Source: Amyloporia xantha
Lineage: Eukaryota; Basidiomycota; Agaricomycetes; Polyporales; Adustoporiaceae
DNA length: 64,000 nt
NCBI GenBank assembly: GCA_036971615.1
Contig: JAYKKR010000013.1
Span: forward strand, 434,001-498,000
Direction: 5' to 3'
The notes beneath the pieces were generated by a model that worked only from the letters and a program-made list of their open reading frames with translations, had not been told where the DNA came from and ran no database searches. The position numbers and the translations under genes are program-made. This document shows, in pieces, positions 56,579-64,000 of the stretch. How positions within the stretch are numbered: the first letter of the stretch is position 1; every line of letters begins with the position of its first letter.

Positions 56579-57094
56579 ATGTCCAGTTTATTTGGCTCAG
56601 GTAGTTCGTCTGCCCCGTCTTCTGCAGGTGGGTATACCTGGTGCATTGTCGTTTGCATATTCTGACAGTCGTACAGACATGGTGGCTCGGAAGGAAGCCG
56701 TCATGAAGTCTGTGCGGAGCGAGATCGCTCTAGCAAATGCGCAGGAGCTTATGAACGTCCGTTGAGCTCTCGTAGTGAAGCTCAGGCTAAGTTCTGACTT
56801 CCTTTCCCAGAAAACCAACGAGAAGTGCTTCGCAAAGTGTGTGACCAAACCTTCGACGTCTCTATCAGGTTCTGAAGAGGCCAGTGTCGTGCACTTTTTG
56901 ATGTTTCAAATGACGTTAATTTTCTGTGTTGTATTCAGACCTGTCTGGCTCGTTGTCTCGACCGCTACATGGAGGCTTGTGAGTTCTGTCCCATCTCAAA
57001 GCCTTGCTGATGATTAAATAAGCTTCTAGTCAACATAGTGAGCAAAGCATACATCGGGCGAATTAGCAAGGAGCGTCTTGACCACCAGTCATAA
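56579..57094 (+). CDS. TIM13: Mitochondrial intermembrane-space chaperone TIM13
   Basis: Small TIM that, with Tim8, carries membrane precursors to the TIM22 and SAM complexes. ATG at 56579 opens MSSLFGSGSSSAPSSA; after an intron comes DMVARKEAVMKSVRSEIALANAQELMN, after another KTNEKCFAKCVTKPSTSLSGSEE, then TCLARCLDRYMEAF and NIVSKAYIGRISKERLD, TAA 57092-57094. The twin CX3C motifs are CFAKC and TCLARC. The third intron has no good GT donor that keeps the family spacing; it seems to start with GC (GAG|GCCAGT) and end CAG. A GT alternative six bases downstream would insert two residues between the motifs. The exons are too short to be found by open-frame length. Confidence 0.92.
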
Positions 57095-57257
57095 ATTCCG
57101 CGCATGTCTACCGGACATTTACATTTATCTCCGCGTTCCGCGATATAATACGCTGCTGATGTCATGATTGCCACTTCAAAATGATGCGATTATAGATGAA
57201 ATACAACTCCCGTCGGATTGTTCGCAATTAGTCTGCTGTAATGTGACACACGTTTGC

Positions 57258-58872
57258 CTAGTACACAGGAAAGGTCTCGTCCACTTCTCGTGCCCATGCT
57301 CTGAGCCCCCCAATAAGGTCTTTTATCACCCCGCTTAATCCCGCACTGCGCAAAGCTTCCGCGGCTATTGTCGAATCATTGCCCAATCGACAAACGATGT
57401 ACGTCTCCTCCATTTCTACTTCGTACGTGTGGTCTATGAAGGGCTCTATGGTCTCGGGCACTTCACGAGAGACCACACCTAACGCAATAGCGTGTTTCCC
57501 GGGATTCGCGACCAGCTCCTTGATGGGGAAATCTGTGCAGAAGATGTCATCAGAACCTGAGAAGCGAGTGGTCGAGAATCTACGCACTGGTTGACCCTGG
57601 TAGTTGACAAATCCCAAATTCCGTGGGCGGCCGAACGTCAATAATTCGTATCAATTTTCCAGAATCGAGCACTCGCTTCAAATCCTGCAAATATCATATA
57701 CAGTGTATCAGTGATTGGTAAATATACCAAGAGATTGAATCACAGACTGCAGCGTGTATACGACTGTCAGGGCCGCCCTCCATCAGGCCTTGGGCGACCC
57801 AGTCCGGCCGTTGTCCTCCACAGAACGCGACATAGTCGGTTTCTTGAATCTTCCCTACTTTCTCGCCCTCGTTCCCGCACGCTGGGCATGTTGGTCGTCT
57901 GGACCGGAGCTTGATACTCCGGAAAGGCGACGTGCTCAGCGCAGAGTACAACAACATTGTCGGCTTCCCATCTGGAAATGACACCTCGGCGTTACAATGA
58001 AGCCATTCTCAGTACGACGCAGCCCTCCGTGTGCGTACCGTGCAAGCCAGTAATAATTTTAATAGCCTCCAATGCTTGTAAGTTGCCAATGACGCCTGTC
58101 ACCGCACCAAGGATACCCAGTTCCTCACAGGAGCCTGCTAAGTCTGGCGCGGGCGGTTTGGGGAACAAACATCTGAAGCATGGGCCTGTCCCAGGGCCTA
58201 GATTGTAGACGCAGATTTGTCCATCAAATTGTTGCGCCGCTCCACTGACCAATGGACGGTTGAGGCGGACAGCAGTGTCCGAGAGCAGGTAGCGAGTGGG
58301 AAGATTGTCCGTGCAGTCAAGAATGATGTCGTAGCTCTCGAGAAGGACTTCAGCATTGTCCGGTATAAGGGCGGAGGTAATAGCGTCGACTCGAATACCC
58401 GAATTTATCCTTTATATGTGAGAAAGTGACATGAGAAGAAATATAGGACAAGACAATACCCTTTGAGAGCTTCTGTAGCAGAGAGGGCCTTGTACATGCC
58501 CACACGGGCTTCAGTATGCAAAATCTGTCGGTGTAGATTTGATGTCTCGACGATATCGTGGTCAATGATACCTATTCTGCCTGCAATATGTCGAATGTAC
58601 CGACTAAAATGGGATCAATATCAAGATAAGAACGCACCGACACCTGCAGCTGCAAGATACTGGAGAGCAGGACATCCGAGACCACCTGCACCCACAACCG
58701 CGACGGAGGCTTGTCTTAACTTCAGTTGTCCTACGCAGACGATAATTCAACTTTGTAACCACTACATGGATCTTACTCACTCACCTGGAAGGCCGAGTCC
58801 ATCGAGAATCATTTGTCTGCCATATCTTCTGTAATCTTCCAAGGGCAATGTTTCCGAGGGAGTGGAATCCAT
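57258..58872 (-). CDS. UBA4: Ubiquitin-like activating enzyme UBA4 (MOCS3 type; E1 plus rhodanese)
   Basis: Activates the ubiquitin-like sulfur carrier Urm1 by adenylation and thiocarboxylation for 2-thiolation of tRNA wobble uridine and for urmylation. ATG at 58872 opens [23 protein letters not shown]. The E1 domain shows [21 protein letters not shown] (nucleotide loop), [59 protein letters not shown] and TCPACG (two zinc-binding CxxC pairs), and [21 protein letters not shown]. The rhodanese domain shows [12 protein letters not shown], then the active-site loop [10 protein letters not shown] and [22 protein letters not shown], stop at 57258-57260. Both halves keep their key residues. Confidence 0.96.
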
Positions 58873-59177
58873 CTCAACAAACCTTGACTACGCTCCCAGT
58901 GGTATCCTGGAATAAACCGGCATGCATTGATATTGTTTCCTACGAAGACAAACAACAATCTGGCACACCCAAGTTGTTTCAAGGCTGCAAGTAGTCAGTT
59001 TGTTGTTTATAACAGTCCCGTGCCAGTAAGCAGCAGACTCGTGAATTTGGCGTCGGACGTCGACGAGCCACAAGCTGGCCACAAATATCAACTTCCGTCC
59101 TGAGATGCAATTGTTGACCGGATTGACCAGATTTTACTGTGGCGTCTTTATTCCGCACCTCTCTACAACAAATCACA

Positions 59178-60085
59178 ATGTCTAGCGTAAGTGCTGTAGG
59201 CCTTCCAGTGATCAATCATACCGCCGCCCAGTTGGTGCCGATACACGGTGCACCACTCCACACCGGTAAGATGCTTTGGTCCTTTGTTCGTCCTCCTCTC
59301 CAAGTCACTAAAGGTCCTTTAGCAAGAAACCCATCTGTGTTTCCATGGCCTGATATTGGCCATTTAGCCAAATGGTCGGTGTCCTCTTTCAAGTTCGGAT
59401 TTGGACCTGAGTGTCTCCGCGATGATGACTCGGACACATTCTGGCAGTGAGTTCTGTGTACAGTTCAGAGTGAACAATGTGGCTCATGAACAATAGCTCA
59501 GACGGGCCTCAACCACACTTTATCACTGTTGAGTTCCCTCGGAAAGTGCTGGTACAGGTACGTAGTCATTCCAGATGAACACTCTACCCGACATGACACT
59601 GGATAAACTTCACATCCAATATAGAAAATAAGCATTCATCTATGCTTTCCTCTCGACGACTCCTATACGCCTGCGACCATAGCCGTACGAGCAGGCACGG
59701 GTCCAAACGACCTGCAAGACGTACGCGCAATCACCCTCGAAAAGCCTAACGGCTGGATTACCTTCGATGTCTCCACAGAAGCGAATGAGGAAGGCGATGG
59801 CTTGTGCGCATCCATCATCCGCTCCTCAGGGTCCATCAACTGACTTGATATCTCGTAGCAAACCCCTACACGCATATATCGTGCAGGTCATCATCGTTGC
59901 AAACCATATGAACGGCAAGGATACCCACGTTCGTGGCCTCCATGTTTACGGACCCATAGAGTACGTCAGCTTCCAACTTTCACGTCTACCGGCCTGACGG
60001 TCATGCGTCCAGAGAGCCGACAGATCAGGAAGACCCGTTCCCCTTTACGACACCGCCATTCAAGATGTACGAAAGTATTCGCTAA
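59178..60085 (+). CDS. DOC1: Anaphase-promoting complex subunit 10 (Doc domain)
   Basis: APC10/Doc1 helps the anaphase-promoting complex bind substrates (D-box co-receptor). The best start is ATG 59178 in a short exon (MSS, donor GTAAGT at 59187), although reading through is possible. The Doc domain shows DIGHLAKWSVSSFKFGFGPECLRDDDSDTFWH|SDGPQPHFITVEFPRKVLVQKISIHL, DDSYTPATIAVRAGTGPNDLQDVRAITLEKPNGWITFDV, PLHAYIVQVIIVANHMNGKDTHVRGLHVYGPIE and FPFTTPPFKMYESIR, TAA 60083-60085. The C-terminal isoleucine-arginine is the usual TPR-binding tail. Introns fall after TFW(H), VLVQ, the EEGDG region and PIE. Confidence 0.94.
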
Positions 60086-60315
60086 ACAGACACCAAGCTG
60101 TTGTTTTGTATCACTAGCTGAATGAATGTGTCGGTGTCAGGAAACAAAGTCTAATTCCAGCGAAAACCCGTGTCCACATTATCGAGTACTATTAATAGAC
60201 AATACAGAGCGCTCTATGATTACATGTCGATATAACGATCCACCACAGCAAAATGCAACGATACTACAATCCAAGGTAACAACGAAAATAGATAAAACCG
60301 TCCATGGGCAATGCT

Positions 60316-63300
60316 CTATGGAGAGAAATGGTACGAAGGCGCACCGCCCATCGAGTTACTGTGCCCTGGGAAAGCCGGAACAGAGAAATTACGGTCGGTG
60401 TGCATTCCACCATTGGTCTGCGGGAAAGCAGGATCAGCTGAATGATGCCAGCCGTTTTGTTGGTGAGGTTGGCCATTCCCGGCGCCTTGAAGGTAAGCCA
60501 GGGACTCTGCTGCAGCGCGCACACCATCGTTCTGGGGGAAATAGCCGTTCGAGCCGTTCGTGCCGGGTGCCCAATGACTAGGTGGAGTAGGCAATGCGAC
60601 TTCTTGTGTCATACCATACGGTTGGTGTTGTGGTATGGGCGGGTTGTGCTGCTGAAGCTACCATTAATCACAGTATCTATTAATATTGACCTCGCCTACC
60701 TGGTACGTTGACGGCATTCTACCGGTGGCATACGATCCACCGCGATGGCCGTACTGCGAGACAAACTGTACGGACTGAGGCGTCCTTCCTTGCGAAGCCT
60801 CAGTGGGAGGATATCCGTGAGCCCACGCAGGCTGCTGGGCAGACACTGGCTGGGGGAGGGGCGTCCGTGTGGTTGTGAAGGCACGCTGTTCCGGCTGGTA
60901 GTGCGAGAAAGTGAGGCCGCCCTGAGTGCGGGTGTACGCTGGCTGCACGGAAGGGCCACCACCACCACCATAAGCCTCTTGATTGTACCCCATTCCATTC
61001 TGTGGTTGTTGATGCGGCATGAAGCGAACGTCGGACGTTGATTGGGAATAGAGATCTCGAGGAAACGATGATGAAGTCCCCTTATGCATGTGCATTGCAG
61101 GGTCTACAGGTGATTGTGACCATGAAGACGAGCGATACTGTGGCGTTGCCGGATAACGCTGATGATTCGGAGTGTTGTATGACATGCCATTGTTGAGATG
61201 TTTCGACCGACAGTTATGGCAAATGAACTGTTGTACATCCCAGTTCCTGATAGGTCGACCTGCATGTTGATCAACGTGATTGTGGCAAGAGATGTGCTGC
61301 CATTTATTGCACATCGCGCATGACACCATCGGTAAGCCGTCATCCTGAATGGGTGGAGTCAGTTATCCGCAAATATATTGGCAGAAAACCACACACTAAG
61401 TTGAGTCCATGCTTGTGACAGATCTCGCAGTCTAATATCCAATTGGGTGTTTGTACACCTGTGGGGGTAGTTACGCTGCTAAGTTGTACCGAGTCGGTTG
61501 AATGCGTGCCTGCAATGGCAGGCGTCGTAGTCGATCCCCTGTCCTCTCCGACTTTGGCCCTGGATGCAACGCTTGTTGATACTTTGATAGACAGAACTGA
61601 GCATAACGTACCTTCTTTCCGCCCGTTCCTGCTTTTCACGCGCCCGATTCTCTCGCTCTTCTCGCTCAATCCTTCGTTGCTCGCGCGCCTTCTCTCTCTT
61701 TTCTCGCTCGACTTCTTCCTTCTTCACTCGTCCTTCTAGCCTCCTAGCGCGAGCCAGCTTTTCCTGTTCCTCCGCCTTCCTCTTTGCAGCCAGACGAGCT
61801 TCCTCTTTCTCACTTTCCTTGATGGCGATACGAGATGATCGTTTGCGGTGCACAATCGCGTCTTCAATCTTATGCTTCCGCTCCGCTTCCTATAAAATAC
61901 ATCAAGATATTGTCAGATAGGGAAGATGAGACCAAAACAAAATGAAACGTACCTTCAGGTCCACAGTGACCGCTGGAACAATGTGCTGCGTTAGCATTTT
62001 GTACAAAGCCTTCTCCAAATAGTGCGACGCCTTCTCGAACTGATCTGCAACATGTTCCCATTCATGCAATGTCACGCATATCTAGACGAAAGTCAATATA
62101 AAATCGTGCAAAATTGTCGTCCGCTCGTACCGTTTCCCACTCAATAAAATCCACCGGTATCTGAGAAGCTTCTTCCGCAGGTTGATGTTCTGAAACTTCT
62201 TGCTCTTGTTGATTACCGTCATTCACGGATGTATCGGGGTTCGCTGCCGCTGAACGCTTCGAAAACCTAGTCCGGCGACCACTAGACCCCTCGCTCTTAG
62301 GCTGAACGATGGGTTCATCAAGCGTGCCCCCTTGGCCGCTGCTCCCATCTGCGTCTACGTCTACGTCTGCGTCTGCATCTGCGTCTGCATCTGCGTCTGC
62401 GTCTGCATCTGCGTCTGCGTCTGCGTCTGCATCTTCAGACAACTCAGTAAGCTCACTGGCAGCGTCGTCGCTCTCCAGCCCAGTCTTCAAATCTTCAGCA
62501 GGATACTTTTCGTCACTCGCACCATCAACATGCTTTGTCTTCCCTTTACTGCTGCTTTTTGTCTTCTTGCTAGACTCCGGGGCAGGGGTCGTGGCCTCGT
62601 TTAGCCACTCATCCGGTATTTGCTGCCACTCATCTTCTTCCATAGACTGAGCGCCGCGAAGCCTGGCACTCGCCCTCGTCCCAAAGGTCGGTCTCCTCGG
62701 CGACCTTTGCGGGGATGCGCCGGTGTCGGGGTGTGCCCTATTCTGCCTTGTCGACCAAGAGTGCGACTTGCCGGCGGCAGCCAGTGCAGCAGACTGGCGT
62801 TGGAACTCGGCCAGCTCTTTGGCTTGCACGTCAAGCTTCTTGTTCGCTTGCAGTTTCGCTGCCCGTGTGCTCCTCGCACTGGGCGTCTGCTCTACGATTG
62901 GAGTGGATGCTTGTTTTGTCTTACCGCGAGATGAACGACCACTCGGCGTCTGCGGTTGCACCCGCTTTCGCTTCGGCGATGTCTGGGCAACAGATTCATA
63001 CTCCTGCTCTTCGCCTTTGCTCGTCGAGGGCCTAGCCTTGGACTTGTTGTTAGCGGGTCGCTTCCTTTTGAGACCCTTGGGAGGTCTAGGGGGTACGCGC
63101 TGAATCCATAAGCGATCGGCTACTCGAGACATTGATATCAGCTTGGCAAGTAAGAATGACAGACGAGGCGGATAACTGACCGCCGATCAACCAGTAAGCA
63201 TTTGTCTTTGCGTCATAACCAATGGGTTCGATTCGCTGCAGAACAGAACGAACTCCAGGGTTAGTCGGAGCCGACTCGAGCAAATCATTGAGCTCACCCA

Positions 63301-64000
63301 TTGAGCTGCTTCGTCGTCATCCTTCATGATGGACCTCAGACGATGGGGATTCTGAAATTGCCACTCGGTAAGGAGATGCAACGAGTCAAGCTTGACCAAC
63401 ATTGGGAGGTCTGCCCAGTCCTTGCTCTCTTCCTGAGGCATTTCGACAGCGTCCTCCTTCTTAACCAATGTGTCTTCAGGAGGCCCAGTATCTGGCTCAT
63501 ATTGCGCATTTCCATTCTGCGGTGCAGACTGTGACGCATCCTGCAGCTCTGAATGTTCAGCATTTGCCTCGCCGCTTGAATGGGCTTGTGCTGCATCTCC
63601 CGATGTCTCAACAACGCTCCCCTCCGCGTCTTCCTCTACGGAGTTCGCTGGATCGTCTGAGGGCTCGGGGGAAGGCTCTTTAGGTTCTGGGCCGATTGGA
63701 TTCGCCTCAGGGTCACGTCTCATGTATTGCTTGCGCAATCCGGTCTGCCAGGTATCCAGTCTGTCTCGCGATGGTGTAAGGGGACGTCATCGCTTGGAAA
63801 CAAGGAATACGAACGTTATTTTACGATCCTGGGTCAAGGTGTAAAGCAACCTCTGCATTACTCGCGGGAGATATAGCATAGTACCACGCGTGAGGTCGTC
63901 TTCGACATCCTATCGAAGAACGTTTAGTATTACGCCACAAGTCGCTATGCGTATTCGATCAGCTTTTCGGAAATTAAAGTGGCTGACCTGCAATGTGACA
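60316..64000 (-). CDS. Large PHD-finger chromatin protein (RSF1/CECR2-like), 5' end outside window
   Basis: A multi-exon minus-strand gene entering from the right edge and ending at TAG 60316-60318. In protein order: RGTMLYLPRVMQRLLYTL, a splice, LDTWQTGLRKQYMRRDPEANP; an acidic linker; DSLHLLTEWQFQNPHRLRSIM (WHIM-like helix block); RIEPIGYDAKTNAYWLIGG|DRLWIQRVPPRPPKG; a long Lys/Ser/Glu-rich region with an Asp-Ala repeat; EWEHVADQFEKASHYLEKAL; a basic coiled coil (EEARLAAKRKAEEQEKLARARR); a C4HC3 PHD finger (DCEICHKHGLNL|DDGLPMVSCAMCNKWQHISC...FICHNC); and a Gln/Pro/Gly-rich tail. The GYDAKTNAYWLI...LW block followed by PHD recalls RSF1 and CECR2, partners of ISWI remodellers. The closest named family is uncertain; the chromatin role is inferred from the domains. 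Confidence 0.75.
62346..62430 (+). repeat. In-frame hexanucleotide microsatellite encoding Asp-Ala repeats
   Basis: Alternating gcgtct/gcatct units encode, on the minus strand, about ten Asp-Ala pairs followed by Asp-Val pairs. It lies in the acidic linker of the PHD-finger gene. Since the unit is six bases, length changes keep the frame. Confidence 0.85.

Noticed and set aside
62309..62650. Ser-Ala repeat protein on the plus strand
   Set aside because: Antisense reading of the Asp-Ala microsatellite in the PHD-finger gene.
63215..63245. ggttcgattcg, resembling a tRNA T-loop
   Set aside because: No acceptor stem, D-arm or anticodon arm fits around it, and it lies inside the coding region of the PHD-finger gene.

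Overview
The window is nuclear DNA of a filamentous basidiomycete, most likely an agaricomycete. The evidence is short introns of about 50-60 bp with GT..AG borders, a Plavaka-type transposon, a Helitron DUF6570 domain typical of mushroom genomes, and a set of clearly fungal single-copy genes. I cannot name the species. No tRNA, rRNA, CRISPR array or prokaryotic-style operon was seen.

The window splits into two halves. Positions 1 to about 32.6 kb are a graveyard of nested transposable elements. In order they are: the 3' end of a Ty1/copia element whose LTR is itself split by a 463-bp solo LTR; a broken repeat-type gene of unknown function (1731-4470); a Helitron DUF6570 fragment (5000-6010); a copy of a 3.6-kb non-coding repeat ('arm') split by a 3049-bp PIF/Harbinger element (6813-9861); a broken 2-oxoglutarate/Fe(II) dioxygenase-like gene (about 12.9-14.06 kb); a 7.54-kb near-perfect palindrome made of two more copies of the arm (14779-22318); two anonymous elements that share the terminus CATCAGGAAA (from 23.14 and 25.30 kb, the second split by a copia solo LTR); a 430-bp MITE; and a decayed Plavaka transposon (27.6-32.6 kb) carrying the second copy of the 463-bp solo LTR. 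Exact target-site duplications survive around four insertions, so part of the insertion order can be read directly.

Positions 33.4 to 64 kb are gene-dense euchromatin with 17 protein genes and almost no repeats: nicotinate phosphoribosyltransferase, exosome RRP41, tRNA m7G methyltransferase TRM8, citrate synthase, a ZNF830-like protein, COX10, U1-70K, a homeodomain factor, ARPC2, eIF4B, COX12, PRP18, JJJ1, TIM13, UBA4, APC10, and a PHD-finger chromatin protein that runs off the right edge. Strands alternate almost without exception: 14 of the 16 neighbouring pairs are divergent or convergent, giving seven short shared promoters of about 165-330 bp. Four products act in mitochondria (citrate synthase, COX10, COX12, TIM13), three in RNA maturation (U1-70K, PRP18, RRP41) and two in tRNA modification (TRM8, UBA4). 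The cluster is housekeeping and is not a metabolic gene cluster.

The most unusual objects are the palindrome with its 13-bp motif at both ends of each arm, the single-arm copy next to it, and the dioxygenase-like gene trapped between them. In the genes, RRP41 has an apparent one-base deletion in an A-run, and TIM13 seems to need a GC-AG intron.
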